This document shows, in pieces, positions 27,906 to 36,514 of a stretch of 64,000 nt of DNA. Each line of letters begins with the position of its first letter. Positions within the stretch are counted from its first letter, which is position 1. The position numbers and the translations under genes are program-made. This stretch comes from Cobetia marina (GTDB lineage: Bacteria > Pseudomonadota > Gammaproteobacteria > Pseudomonadales > Halomonadaceae), in the NCBI RefSeq assembly GCF_001720485.1, contig NZ_CP017114.1:3534001-3598000 (forward strand). Reading direction: 5' to 3'. The notes beneath the pieces were generated by a model. It was not told where the DNA came from, did not search any database, and was given only the letters and a program-made list of their open reading frames with translations.

Positions 27906-28460
27906 TCAGCCTTGCTTGTGCCATTCAAACTTCTTGAACGGCTCGTCGATCGGCGTCTCGGCCAGGTGATTGGTGTAGTTGCTCATCACCTTCTGGGACA
28001 GGCCAAGAACCACTTCCAGCACGTTGCGCTTGGTGTAGCCGGCATCGAGGAAGGTCTGCACGGTAGCGTCATCGACGAAACCACGCTCACGCACCACGGC
28101 CAGCGTGAAGGTGCGCAGGGCTTCCAGGCGCTCGGTCGGCAGCGGCGTCTCGTTGCGCAGCGCCTCGGTGATGGCGTCATCCACCTTCATCGCCTTGGCG
28201 ATACCGGTGTGTGCCGGCACGCAATAGTGACAGTTGTGCTCGACATTGATGGTCTGCCACACCACGGTGGTCTCTTCATCATTGAAGCTGCTGTCGAGGA
28301 ACAGCTGGTGCAGCACCTGATAGCCTTCCAGCAGGCCCGGCGCCTCTGCCATCACCGCGTGCAGACCCGGCACCATGCCGAAGGCCTTGACGGACTTGTC
28401 GAGCAGCGGCTTGCTGTCCTGCGGGGCGGTATCGGCAGTGTGCAGCGTGAAATCGGTCAT
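27906..28460 (-). CDS. Carboxymuconolactone decarboxylase / AhpD-like family protein
   Basis: 184 residues from the ATG at 28460, with AGGAG 5 bases upstream; the open frame extends to 28559 but without homology. The redox CxxC is in VEHNCHYCVPAH, the AhpD core signature (E-x-x-C-x-x-C-x3-H). These small helical proteins act as alkylhydroperoxidases or as antioxidant thiol proteins. It is divergent from a TetR gene across a 273-base region with two palindromes, the typical layout of a TetR-controlled detoxification gene. Confidence 0.85.
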   Translation of the reverse strand: MTDFTLHTADTAPQDSKPLLDKSVKAFGMVPGLHAVMAEAPGLLEGYQVLHQLFLDSSFNDEETTVVWQTINVEHNCHYCVPAHTGIAKAMKVDDAITEALRNETPLPTERLEALRTFTLAVVRERGFVDDATVQTFLDAGYTKRNVLEVVLGLSQKVMSNYTNHLAETPIDEPFKKFEWHKQG

Positions 28461-28544
28461 GATGACTCCTTCAATATGATGGACGAGATGAGCGCATTGG
28501 CAGGGCTGGGGAGGCGTCGTGAACGTCGTCGCTACCCGTGATGA

Positions 28545-28558
28545 TGAGCAATTGCTCA
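28545..28558. promoter_or_regulatory. 14-bp palindrome upstream of the AhpD-like gene
   Basis: TGAGCAATTGCTCA is a perfect palindrome 85 bases upstream of the AhpD-like start codon. It is a candidate operator for the divergent TetR regulator. Confidence 0.5.
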
Positions 28559-28635
28559 AAAAAAGACCTGCTCATGCGCTTCACTACGTTGTCGTGGGAC
28601 ACACTAGCTGGATTTGAGCGGTCATTCAAGTTAAA

Positions 28636-28653
28636 ATTGAGTACTCACTCAAT
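28636..28653. promoter_or_regulatory. Candidate TetR operator
   Basis: ATTGAGT-ACTC-ACTCAAT, a perfect inverted repeat with 7-base arms, lies 81 bases upstream of the TetR start codon, between the divergent genes. Confidence 0.6.
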
Positions 28654-28733
28654 ACCTTGCTCCTCGGGACCAGCCTCCCCTCCACACTGTGTGGAGTCAG
28701 GCGACACTCGCGAGCCCCATCGTCAGGACAGCC

Positions 28734-29351
28734 ATGCCACGCGCGACCTTGCACAACCGCCAGGACTCCCTCGACCGGGCGCTGAATCTCTTCTGGCAGA
28801 AGGGCTTTCATGCCACTTCGCTGAAGGACATCGAGCGCGCGCTCGACATGCGTCCCGGCAGCATCTACGCCACCTTCGGCAGCAAGGATGGCCTCTTCCA
28901 GGAAGCGCTGGAGTGCTACTCCGCGCGCAGCCTGCGCGAGATGGAAAGCCTGATGGCCAGCCACGACTCGCCCTTGACCGCCCTCGCCGCCTACATCCGC
29001 AAGCTCGGCGGACTGCGTGACAGCGAAGTCCCGTCACGCGCCTGCATGCTGGCCAAGAGCCTGCTGGAACTCGGTGAGCGCGAACAGGCCGCCCGCGACA
29101 AGGTCGAGACACTGCTCGCCGGCATGGAAGCCCGCTTCCGCCAGGCCTTCGCGGACGCCCGCGACGCCGGTGAACTCGTCGACCCCGAGCGCCCCGCGCA
29201 CCAACCGGAACGTCTCGGTCGCCGCCTGCAGGCCGAAGTCATGGGCCTGCGCGCCTACGCCCAGCGTGAAGGCGAAAGCGACGCCGTCCGCCAGCTCGCC
29301 GAAGACATCGCCCAGGATATCGAGGCGCTGAAGGTCAACAACACGCATTGA
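28734..29351 (+). CDS. TetR/AcrR-family transcriptional regulator
   Basis: 205 residues from the ATG at 28734 (MPRATLHNRQDSLDRALNLFWQKGFHATSLKDIERALDMRPGSIYATFGSKDGLFQEAL). The helix-turn-helix is at about 30-52, with the usual GSIYxxFxSKDxLF signature. The C-terminal ligand-binding half is helical and not assignable. AGGAC precedes the start. It probably represses itself and the divergent AhpD-like gene. Confidence 0.92.
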   Translation: MPRATLHNRQDSLDRALNLFWQKGFHATSLKDIERALDMRPGSIYATFGSKDGLFQEALECYSARSLREMESLMASHDSPLTALAAYIRKLGGLRDSEVPSRACMLAKSLLELGEREQAARDKVETLLAGMEARFRQAFADARDAGELVDPERPAHQPERLGRRLQAEVMGLRAYAQREGESDAVRQLAEDIAQDIEALKVNNTH

Positions 29352-29484
29352 GCCATGAGCGGAGCAATGGCTCGCGGCTCCCTCTGACTCGGCGCTTCGC
29401 CTCACATGCTGCTAGAATCACCGCCCGCTTGTCTCGACAGCGCCTGCACCTGATGCTCCGTCCCCTGCTCCCACACCAGCCGAT

Positions 29485-30507
29485 ATGACTGCCATGCCGA
29501 TGACACCGATTGACCGCACCTTTTCCGTTGCGCCGATGATGGAATGGACGACCCGTGACTACCGCGCCTTCGCGCGCGTGTTGAGCCGGCGTACGCTGCT
29601 GTACACGGAGATGGTGACCACCGGGGCATTGCTGTTCAATCCGGACCGCGAGCGCTTCCTCGGTCACGACGAGACGGAGCATCCGCTGGCGTTGCAGCTG
29701 GGCGGCAGCGACCCTCAGGCGCTGGCCGAGTGTGCGGCGATCGCCGAGAGCTGGGGCTACGACGAGGTGAACCTGAATGTCGGCTGCCCGAGCGATCGCG
29801 TGCAGAACAACATGATCGGTGCCTGCCTGATGGGGCATCCGGAGCTGGTGGCCAAATGCGTGGCGGCGATGCAGGCGCAGGTGAAGATTCCGGTGACGGT
29901 GAAGTGCCGCATCGGGATCGATGATCAGGATGAGGACGCCGATCTCGAGCGCTTCATCAGCACCGTGGCCGACGCCGGCTGCGACACATTCAGCGTGCAT
30001 GCACGCAAGGCGTGGCTGCAGGGCCTGTCGCCGAAGGAGAACCGCGATGTGCCGCCGCTGAACTACGGCCGCGTGCACCGTCTCAAGCAGGCGCACCCGT
30101 CCTTGCATATCGGCATCAACGGCGGTCTCAAGCAGATGGATGAGCTGCACGAGCAGCTGGAGCATGTCGACAGCGTGATGGTCGGCCGTGAGGCGTACCA
30201 CAACCCCTGGTTGCTGGCGACGGTGGACAGCGAGCTGTACGGCGAGGCCGAGAACCCGCACACCAGCCGCCACGATGCGCTGCGTGCCTTCCGCCCCTAC
30301 ATCGAGAAGCGTCTCGCCGAGGGCGTGCGCCTCAATCACATCAGCCGCCATCTGCTGGGGCTGTTCCAGGGCCAGCCGGGCGGACGCCAGTTCCGCCGCC
30401 ATGTCTCCGAGAACGCCCACAAGCCGGGCGCGGGCATCGAGGTGATCGATGACGCCATGGCCCGCGTGCCGGAGCACCGGCCCGAGACACAGGTCGAACA
30501 GGCCTGA
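29485..30507 (+). CDS. dusA: tRNA-dihydrouridine(20/20a) synthase
   Basis: 340 residues. FMN TIM-barrel with VAPMMEWTTRDYRAFAR at the start, NLNVGCPSDRVQ (active-site Cys), VTVKCRIGIDD and GINGGLKQ. The C-terminal helical domain with HISRHLLGLFQGQPGGRQFRR is the DusA subgroup signature. It reduces U20/U20a in the tRNA D-loop. Starts at 29485 and 29494 are both possible because the ribosome-binding site is weak. Confidence 0.95.
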   Translation: MTAMPMTPIDRTFSVAPMMEWTTRDYRAFARVLSRRTLLYTEMVTTGALLFNPDRERFLGHDETEHPLALQLGGSDPQALAECAAIAESWGYDEVNLNVGCPSDRVQNNMIGACLMGHPELVAKCVAAMQAQVKIPVTVKCRIGIDDQDEDADLERFISTVADAGCDTFSVHARKAWLQGLSPKENRDVPPLNYGRVHRLKQAHPSLHIGINGGLKQMDELHEQLEHVDSVMVGREAYHNPWLLATVDSELYGEAENPHTSRHDALRAFRPYIEKRLAEGVRLNHISRHLLGLFQGQPGGRQFRRHVSENAHKPGAGIEVIDDAMARVPEHRPETQVEQA

Positions 30508-30564
30508 TCCGGTAGCCTCTGTCCCTTTCCTCAGGAACGCAGCATTTCCAGAAGACCGTCCACT

Positions 30565-30590
30565 GACACCCGGCCCATGTGCCGGGTGTC
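30565..30590. other. Hairpin downstream of dusA
   Basis: A 10-bp perfect stem (GACACCCGGC with GCCGGGTGTC) and a 6-base loop, without a T run. It may stabilise or terminate the dusA message. The rest of 30508-30983 holds nothing I can assign; it becomes more AT-rich near 30740-30790. Confidence 0.45.
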
Positions 30591-30983
30591 GTCGTTCTGG
30601 CATTCCCATGTTCTCTACGTCCCAAACGATCCGTCGATCCGTCGAGCCGTCGAGCCAGCGACCGGCAGCCCCTATCGCGAAAGGCGCGATGACAGAACAT
30701 TCACAGATGCCGAAACACGCAACCCTGCGTCGCTGTATAAGCTGATAACTCCTTTAATACCAATGACATGCATGACTTTCGTTTGATTGTCTGACAAGGG
30801 CGTCTCGCGCAGAATGACTGACCATGCGGACAACAACAGGTCACGTCATCGTCACGTCGTGCTGACGTGTTGACGGCCATACAACGGCTCCGTCACCGGC
30901 TTCCCCCACAGACCTGTGGACCGGTCCATGCAGTCCCCCATCACGGACTGCGCTGCTCATGCTGACACATCCTTCGAGGTTCC

Positions 30984-32381
30984 ATGTCCACATCCTCCCC
31001 CTCCGGAGCCAACAGCCGTGAGCTGTTCGGGCACCCGGCCGGACTCTATCTGCTGTTCTCCACGGAACTGTGGGAACGCTTCTCCTACTACGCCATGCGC
31101 GCCCTGCTGGTGCTCTATCTCACCGATGCCGTCACCAGCGGCGGGCTGGGCTGGAATCAGGGCGATGCCCTGCAGCTGTATGGCATCTTCACGGGGCTGG
31201 TATACATCACGCCGATGTTCGGCGGCGCACTGGCGGACAACTGGCTGGGCGCACGCCGCGCGATTCTGATCGGGGGTCTGATCATGGCGGCCGGCCAGTT
31301 CGTGCTGGCCGTGCCACCGGACATGAGTGGTCTGGATGCCGAGATGCTGCTGTACGTCGGTCTCGGCCTGCTGATCGTCGGCAACGGCCTGTTCAAGCCC
31401 AACATCTCGACGATGGTCGGCGATCTCTATCCACAGGGCGATCACCGTCGTGATGGCGCCTTCACCATCTTCTACATGGGCATCAACCTCGGTGCGCTGC
31501 TGTCAGGTATCGTCGCGGGCTCCATGGCCGAAGGCTATGGCTGGAACGCCGGCTTCCTAGTGGCGGGTATCGGCATGCTGCTGGCGGTCGCCATCCAGCT
31601 GATCTTCGCGCCACGCCATCTGGGCGAGCTCGGCGTGGAGCCCAGCGCCAGACGCGAGGCTCGCCTGAGCAAGAGGAGCACCACCAGGACACCGCTGAGC
31701 CGCGAGGAGCGCGATCGCATCAAGGTCATCCTGGTGCTGGGTCTGTTCACCATCCTGTTCTGGGCCGGTTTCGAGCAGGGCGGCGGCCTGATGGCACTGT
31801 ACGCGCAGGACTACACCGACCGCATGCTGATGGGCTTTGAAGTCCCGGCGGCCTGGTTCCAGTCGCTCAACCCGCTGTTCATCATCCTGCTCTCGCCACT
31901 GCTGGCGGGACTGTGGACACGCATGAATGACCGCGAGCCCAGCTCACCGGTCAAGTTCGCCTTCGGCCTGATCGCCCTCGGCATCGGTTTCGTGTGCATG
32001 ATCGGCGCGGTGCTGGAGCAGAAATCTGCGGGCAGCGCCTCGATGATGTGGCTGGTCGGTGCCTTCTTCTTCCACACCCTGGGCGAGCTGTGCCTGTCGC
32101 CGGTGGGGCTGTCGATGGTCACCAAGCTGTCGCCGGTTCGCATGGGCGCGCTGATGATGGGCGCCTGGTTCGCCTTCGTGGCACTGGCCAACTACCTGGC
32201 CGGGATGATCGGCTCGCTGGTCGGCGAAGCCGGCGCCATGAGCGTGTTCGGTGGCATCGCCATCACCGGCGTGCTCGGCGGCCTGCTGTTGCTGGTGTTC
32301 GCCGGCAAGCTGGTCGACTGGATGCACGGCGCGGAATCGCGTCATGACGGCCCGCTCGAGCCCCAGACCAGCCACGGCTGA
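30984..32381 (+). CDS. POT-family proton-coupled di-/tripeptide transporter
   Basis: 465 residues with about 12-14 membrane helices. The proton-coupling motif is STELWERFSYYAMRALLVLYLT (E-x-x-E-R-F-x-Y-Y) in helix 1. GxxADxxLGxR is seen as GGALADNWLGARRAI, and FYMGINLGALLSG is the second family signature. It resembles DtpA/DtpB-type MFS peptide importers of the inner membrane. GAGG lies 5 bases upstream of the ATG. Monocistronic, ending at a long hairpin. Confidence 0.93.
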   Translation: MSTSSPSGANSRELFGHPAGLYLLFSTELWERFSYYAMRALLVLYLTDAVTSGGLGWNQGDALQLYGIFTGLVYITPMFGGALADNWLGARRAILIGGLIMAAGQFVLAVPPDMSGLDAEMLLYVGLGLLIVGNGLFKPNISTMVGDLYPQGDHRRDGAFTIFYMGINLGALLSGIVAGSMAEGYGWNAGFLVAGIGMLLAVAIQLIFAPRHLGELGVEPSARREARLSKRSTTRTPLSREERDRIKVILVLGLFTILFWAGFEQGGGLMALYAQDYTDRMLMGFEVPAAWFQSLNPLFIILLSPLLAGLWTRMNDREPSSPVKFAFGLIALGIGFVCMIGAVLEQKSAGSASMMWLVGAFFFHTLGELCLSPVGLSMVTKLSPVRMGALMMGAWFAFVALANYLAGMIGSLVGEAGAMSVFGGIAITGVLGGLLLLVFAGKLVDWMHGAESRHDGPLEPQTSHG

Positions 32382-32435
32382 TCTCGCAGTCGTCGTCATC
32401 TTCACTGGCGACGACGACACGACAGGCTGCTGCAA

Positions 32436-32476
32436 CAACGCAAACGCCCCGCTCATTGAGCGGGGCGTTTGCGTTG
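32436..32476. terminator. Long perfect hairpin between convergent genes
   Basis: A 19-bp perfect stem (32436-32454 with 32458-32476) and a 3-base loop, placed between the peptide transporter and the aspartoacylase-like gene, which converge here. The only T run is inside the stem. It probably serves as a bidirectional terminator. Confidence 0.75.
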
Positions 32477-32525
32477 TCACTGCCAGCAACAGGGCCATTA
32501 AGTGGCCTGAAGTGAAACAAACCGC

Positions 32526-33551
32526 CTAGATGGAGTCCGGCACGAACAGCTGCTGGAAGTTGTCGACGGCGCTCTCGGCATCATCGATCGCATGGAAGCG
32601 CGCCACGTGATAGAGCGCCTCGCCCTCGTTGGCCAGCGGCAGATTGGCCATACCGATGATGATGCCATCCGCCGGCGACAGCACCTCGCTTTCGCTGTTG
32701 CCGAAGGGGTCGGCGACGATGCCCAGCACCTGATGCTTCTCGACGCGGTCTCCCAGACCCACGCGGCTCTGGACGATGCCATCGATGGAGGCGCGCGCCC
32801 AGCTGGAGCCGTTGGACATCTCCACCGCGCGGGAGCTGGGCTTGCGGTCGCGGTCCTTGGCCAGCATGCCGATGGAGCGCATCACGCGCTTCACGCCGCT
32901 GACACCCGGACGAATCGCCCACTCATCGAAGCGCAGCGCCTCGCCGGCCTCATAGGTGATGACCGGCACGCCACGGCCACTGGCATAGGCGCGCAGGCTG
33001 CCTTCACGCAGCTCGGCGTTCAGCAGTACCGGTGCACCGAAGGCATCCGCCATCTGGCGCGTGGCGTCGCTGCCGCTCATGGTGGCGCGAATCTGCGGCA
33101 GGTTGGTGCGATGAATCGCGCCGGTGTGCAGGTCGATGATGTGGGTGGCCTGATCGGCGATCTGCTCACGGAACAGCGCCGCCACCCGCGAGCCCAGCGA
33201 ACCGCTCTCGCTGCCCGGGAAGCAGCGGTTGAGGTCCCGGCGGTCCGGCAGGTAGCGCGTGTGCTGCACGAAGCCGAAGACGTTGACGATGGGCACCGCG
33301 ATCAAGGTGCCGCGCAGCCGCGCGAGGCTGGAACTCTTGAGCAGGCGACGCACGATCTCGACACCGTTGATCTCGTCGCCATGGATGGCACCACACACCA
33401 GCAGCACCGGGCCGGGCTGACGGCCATGCACCACCTCGACGGGGATATGCAACGGCGCGTGGGTGTAGAGCTTGGCGACAGGCACATCGACCTGGGCCCG
33501 CGTTCCCGGCGCGATGCGGGTACCGCTGATTTCAAATGGAGCGCGTGACAT
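32526..33551 (-). CDS. Succinylglutamate desuccinylase/aspartoacylase-family zinc hydrolase
   Basis: 341 residues from the ATG at 33551, with GAGG 5 bases upstream. Zinc site H57-x-x-E60 in GAIHGDEINGVEIV, and the third ligand His in IIDLHTGAIHR. DLNRCFPG contributes the Asn-Arg substrate motif. The C-terminal barrel (DRVEKHQVLGIVADPFG...PADGIIIG) resembles the non-catalytic domain of AstE/AspA relatives. It should cleave an N-acyl amino acid or similar amide. It is not in an ast operon, so it is not AstE. Possible roles include N-acetyl-diamino compounds as in ectoine metabolism, but that is only inference. Confidence 0.87.
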   Translation of the reverse strand: MSRAPFEISGTRIAPGTRAQVDVPVAKLYTHAPLHIPVEVVHGRQPGPVLLVCGAIHGDEINGVEIVRRLLKSSSLARLRGTLIAVPIVNVFGFVQHTRYLPDRRDLNRCFPGSESGSLGSRVAALFREQIADQATHIIDLHTGAIHRTNLPQIRATMSGSDATRQMADAFGAPVLLNAELREGSLRAYASGRGVPVITYEAGEALRFDEWAIRPGVSGVKRVMRSIGMLAKDRDRKPSSRAVEMSNGSSWARASIDGIVQSRVGLGDRVEKHQVLGIVADPFGNSESEVLSPADGIIIGMANLPLANEGEALYHVARFHAIDDAESAVDNFQQLFVPDSI

Positions 33552-33726
33552 CGCCACCTCAGAGATTGTTCGACCAACGAGCGACAGGCGTCGTGACAGC
33601 TCCTGCCAGATCAGGCTGCTCGCCCAGTGTCTCGAAAGAAAACACTGTGCGACATGCGCCTTTTAGCGCATTGGTGCGTCAAGGGAAAGACTTCATTGCA
33701 GCGTGTCGGGATGAAGACCGGACGGA

Positions 33727-33739
33727 ATTGTTCAACAAT
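33727..33739. promoter_or_regulatory. Inverted repeat upstream of the TSUP gene
   Basis: ATTGTT-C-AACAAT is a perfect 13-bp inverted repeat. A second, ACGCCG-A-CGGCGT, lies at 33746-33758, and CGACATGGCGAG is repeated at 33774 and 33802. The region 33552-33861 separates divergent genes and may hold an operator; no regulator gene is adjacent. Confidence 0.35.
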
Positions 33740-33861
33740 GGCATGACGCCGACGGCGTGACGACACCTGACCACGACATGGCGAGCACGATATGACGGGA
33801 GCGACATGGCGAGAATGACACGCCCCGGCCTCGTCCTGACTGCCACTGACAAGAGCTGCCC

Positions 33862-34632
33862 GTGACCGATCTTCTCGACTCTCTGCTGACCCTGCCCGAT
33901 TACTCCGCCCTGGCCTGGAGCGTGATCGTCTTCTCGACCTACCTGACCGGCATCTCCAAGGGCGGCTTCGCCGGCGGGTTCGGCTCGCTTTCCGTGCCGC
34001 TGATGGCACTCGCCATCGGTCCGCTGGAAGCGGCCGGCATCCTGCTGCCGCTGTTGATCGTGATGGACTTTCTCAGCGCTCGCGCCTGGTGGGGCAAGCA
34101 GCTGTGGTCGGAGGTGCGCATCATCCTGCCCAGCGCCGCCATCGGCATCGCGGTGGGCGTGGTGCTGTTCGATGAGCTGAACGAGAACATGATTCGTGGC
34201 TTGCTGGGCGTCATCTCGCTGCTGTTCGCCGCCTACATGCTGTTCAAGCCCACCGCGAGGAACCCGCTGCCGCGCTGGCTGGCCATTCCTGCCGGTGCCA
34301 CGGCCGGCTTCACCAGTTTCTTCGCCCACGCCGGTGCCCCGCCCTACAACCTGTACATGATTCCGCGTCAGCATCCCAAGGAGACCTTCATCGCCACCAC
34401 GGTGATCATCTTCGCAGGCATGAATCTGATGAAGCTGGGCCCCTACGTGGCGCTGGGCGAGGTCAACCTCACCAGTCTGTCCACCTCGCTGCTGCTGGTG
34501 CCGGTGGCCTGGGCAGGTGTCAGGAGCGGCCTGTGGCTGCAATCCCGCGTCAACGAGAAGCTGTTCTTCCGCCTGATCATCCTCGCGATGGCGCTGGTCG
34601 GCGTGCAGCTGATCTACAAGGCCTGGGGCTGA
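33862..34632 (+). CDS. TSUP (TauE/SafE) family membrane permease
   Basis: 256 residues from a GTG start, with about eight hydrophobic helices. GISKGGFAGGFGSLSVPLMAL is the first TSUP repeat and GATAGFTSFFAHAGAPPYNLYMIP the second, the family's characteristic duplication. Members export or import sulfite, sulfoacetate or other organic anions. Substrate is not clear here. It lies 100 bases upstream of a DOPA-dioxygenase-like gene on the same strand. Confidence 0.85.
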   Translation: MTDLLDSLLTLPDYSALAWSVIVFSTYLTGISKGGFAGGFGSLSVPLMALAIGPLEAAGILLPLLIVMDFLSARAWWGKQLWSEVRIILPSAAIGIAVGVVLFDELNENMIRGLLGVISLLFAAYMLFKPTARNPLPRWLAIPAGATAGFTSFFAHAGAPPYNLYMIPRQHPKETFIATTVIIFAGMNLMKLGPYVALGEVNLTSLSTSLLLVPVAWAGVRSGLWLQSRVNEKLFFRLIILAMALVGVQLIYKAWG

Positions 34633-34732
34633 TCTCCGCGCGCCATCACGCCTGGCGACCTCTGCCGCCAGCCAGCATGACCTTCTGGGCCACGCTTTCA
34701 GACAGACATTCGAGAATGACCGGGGCAACGCC

Positions 34733-35074
34733 ATGACACCGCAGATCCACTACTACCACGCACATCTCTACTACACCGATGAGCAGAGTCTGGCCGCCGC
34801 TCGCGAGCTGGCGGCCCGCGCCGAGCAGCACTTTCCGCTGCGCGTCGGTCGCTTCCATGAGCAGCCGGTAGGCCCGCACCCGCTGTGGAGCTGTCAGCTG
34901 TCCTTCGCTCCCGAAGACTTCGGGCGCATCATCCCGTGGCTGGCGCTCAATCGCGGCACGCTGGACATCTTCGTGCACGCCGGAACCGGTGATGATCTCT
35001 TTGATCACACCCAGGGCGTGATGTGGCTGGGCAGCTCCCACCTGCTGAATCTGCACGTCTTCGGCGATGAGTGA
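34733..35074 (+). CDS. DOPA 4,5-dioxygenase-family protein
   Basis: 113 residues, the full length of this small family. HYYHAHLYY carries an H-x-H metal pair, HPLWSCQLSF follows in the middle, and FVHAGTGDDLFDHTQG carries the C-terminal histidines. Family members include extradiol ring-cleavage enzymes related to fungal DOPA 4,5-dioxygenase. The bacterial role is not established. The start has only a weak ribosome-binding site. Confidence 0.85.
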   Translation: MTPQIHYYHAHLYYTDEQSLAAARELAARAEQHFPLRVGRFHEQPVGPHPLWSCQLSFAPEDFGRIIPWLALNRGTLDIFVHAGTGDDLFDHTQGVMWLGSSHLLNLHVFGDE

Positions 35075-35147
35075 GGCCCGGACGTCGCCCGACACGCTAT
35101 CATCGCCTTGCCGCTTCCGCCTTACCCACTGACTCAAGGATGACCCC

Positions 35148-35639
35148 ATGACTCGACTGCGCCGCCTATCCCCTCGTGCCGCCCTGCTGGGCGTGATCGC
35201 CTCTGGCCTGCTGCTGGCCGGCTGTGACGACAATGAGGTCGGGGATGTCTCGCTGGGCCTGTTCACCACCAAGGACATCAAGATCGAGAGCCTGATCGAC
35301 CCCAAGGTGCCGGGCGTGACCTGTCACCTGAGCAACATCGAGGCGAATCTCGATTTCTCCGACCCCTCCGACATGAGCATCGCCTGCCGCCAGACCGGCC
35401 CGATCACCCCGGCGATGCTCGCCGACATCGACACCTCCAAGAGTGGCGAGGAGGTCTATCGCAAGTCCAAGAGCGTGCTGCTCAAGAGCCTCAAGATCCG
35501 GCGCATTCTGGACCGTGACTCCCAGAGCCTGCTCTACATCGCCTACAGCACCAAGGAAACCAGCGGTAGCTTCAAGCATGCGCTGAGCAGCGTGCCGCTG
35601 TGGGGCAGCGAGGCCTGGCAGGCACCGGCAGCGCAGTGA
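35148..35639 (+). CDS. creA: CreA-family exported protein
   Basis: 163 residues. The N-terminal hydrophobic stretch ends in a lipobox-like LLLAGC, so it is probably a lipoprotein. The mature part has the CreA pattern: VGDVS...DIKIESLIDPKVPGVTCHLS, DPSDMSIACRQTGPI and KSVLLKSLKIRRILDRDSQSLLYIAYS. The function of CreA is not known; in E. coli it sits beside creBCD, which is not the case here. AAGGA lies 7 bases upstream of the ATG. Confidence 0.88.
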   Translation: MTRLRRLSPRAALLGVIASGLLLAGCDDNEVGDVSLGLFTTKDIKIESLIDPKVPGVTCHLSNIEANLDFSDPSDMSIACRQTGPITPAMLADIDTSKSGEEVYRKSKSVLLKSLKIRRILDRDSQSLLYIAYSTKETSGSFKHALSSVPLWGSEAWQAPAAQ

Positions 35640-35678
35640 GCCGCCCGGGCGCCTGAATCAAGCCCCGATTGATCAAGC

Positions 35679-35708
35679 GCTGATTCATCAAGTGCTGACT
35701 CATCAAGT
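35679..35708 (+). repeat. Two 15-bp tandem units after creA
   Basis: GCTGATTCATCAAGT and GCTGACTCATCAAGT are adjacent, differ at one position and are preceded by a partial unit (GATTGATCAAGC). Non-coding, in the spacer between creA and the next gene. Confidence 0.7.
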
Positions 35709-35815
35709 GAAAGCTTCACCATCATCCCTTGAAGTTGCGGGGTGTCGCTCCAAGGTCTTGTTCAACGGCTAGCCAGCCGGATTTTCATTCGCATGAGGCA
35801 AAGGAGTGACACACG

Positions 35816-36307
35816 ATGTCGAGCCCGGAGCACAAGCAGAAGATCTGGAAGCTGATCAAGGATGTGAAGGTCGGCATGTTGGTGACGCAGGGTGACGGCA
35901 TGCCACATGCCCGCCCGATGCATCTGGTGCAGGATGACTATGACGGCACCCTGTGGTTCTTCACGCGAGCCAGTGCCGAGAAGGTGTTTGAAGCAAAGAA
36001 GGACAGCGAGGTCTGCCTGAGCTTTTCCGATCAGGATGATGGCGTCTATGTGTCGCTGAGCGGTCATGCCAATCTGCACCGCGATCAGGGCCTGATCGAC
36101 AAGTTCTGGAATCCGTTCGTGGCCGCCTGGTTCCCGGAAGGCAAGGATGACCCCGATGTCACTCTGCTGGAGGTCAAGGTGCAATCCGGTGAGCACTGGA
36201 AGGCCAAGGAGAGCAAGGCGTATCAACTCTATGAGATTGCGCGCGCCAACCTCGACAAGGACCACACCCCGGACATGGGTGAGAACGAGAAATTCGGCAC
36301 GGTATGA
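35816..36307 (+). CDS. Pyridoxamine 5'-phosphate oxidase-family (general stress protein 26-like) protein
   Basis: 163 residues with the split-barrel flavin-binding fold. MLVTQGDGMPHARPMHL is the first strand pair, LWFFTRASAEKV the FMN-binding loop, and VCLSFSDQDDGVYVSLSGHANL the central strands. It resembles the small GSP26/YdaG group rather than PdxH, so a biosynthetic role is unlikely. AAGGAG lies upstream of the ATG. Monocistronic and bounded by a long hairpin. Confidence 0.88.
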   Translation: MSSPEHKQKIWKLIKDVKVGMLVTQGDGMPHARPMHLVQDDYDGTLWFFTRASAEKVFEAKKDSEVCLSFSDQDDGVYVSLSGHANLHRDQGLIDKFWNPFVAAWFPEGKDDPDVTLLEVKVQSGEHWKAKESKAYQLYEIARANLDKDHTPDMGENEKFGTV

Positions 36308-36378
36308 GCAGAAGCCCGAGCTCGTCATGGAGAGCTCCTTGAAGTGCCCGCGTAAGAGTTGACGCACACGGCCATGCC

Positions 36379-36420
36379 AGACACGACAACGCCAGCCCGA
36401 GGGCTGGCGTTGTCGTGTCT
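36379..36420. terminator. Long perfect hairpin after the PPOx gene
   Basis: Two perfectly complementary 20-base arms (36379-36398 and 36401-36420) lie only two bases apart. It sits between convergent genes, like the hairpin at 32436-32476, with no T run after it. Probably a bidirectional terminator. Confidence 0.7.
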
Positions 36421-36432
36421 AGTCTCCTGCCG

Positions 36433-36462
36433 CCTGCCGAATCCTGCCGAATCCTGCCGAAT
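36433..36462. repeat. Three 10-bp tandem repeats
   Basis: CCTGCCGAAT is repeated three times without interruption in the spacer after the hairpin, ahead of the alcohol dehydrogenase stop codon. Confidence 0.8.
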
Positions 36463-36514
36463 CCAGCAGACCTGTCGTCGGTGGAGAGAGTTCAAGTTCA
36501 GGACAGTGAACGCC

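Noticed and set aside
32526..33551. Naming the gene astE or doeB
   Set aside because: No ast or ectoine-degradation genes are adjacent, and the family has many substrates; only the family call is supported.
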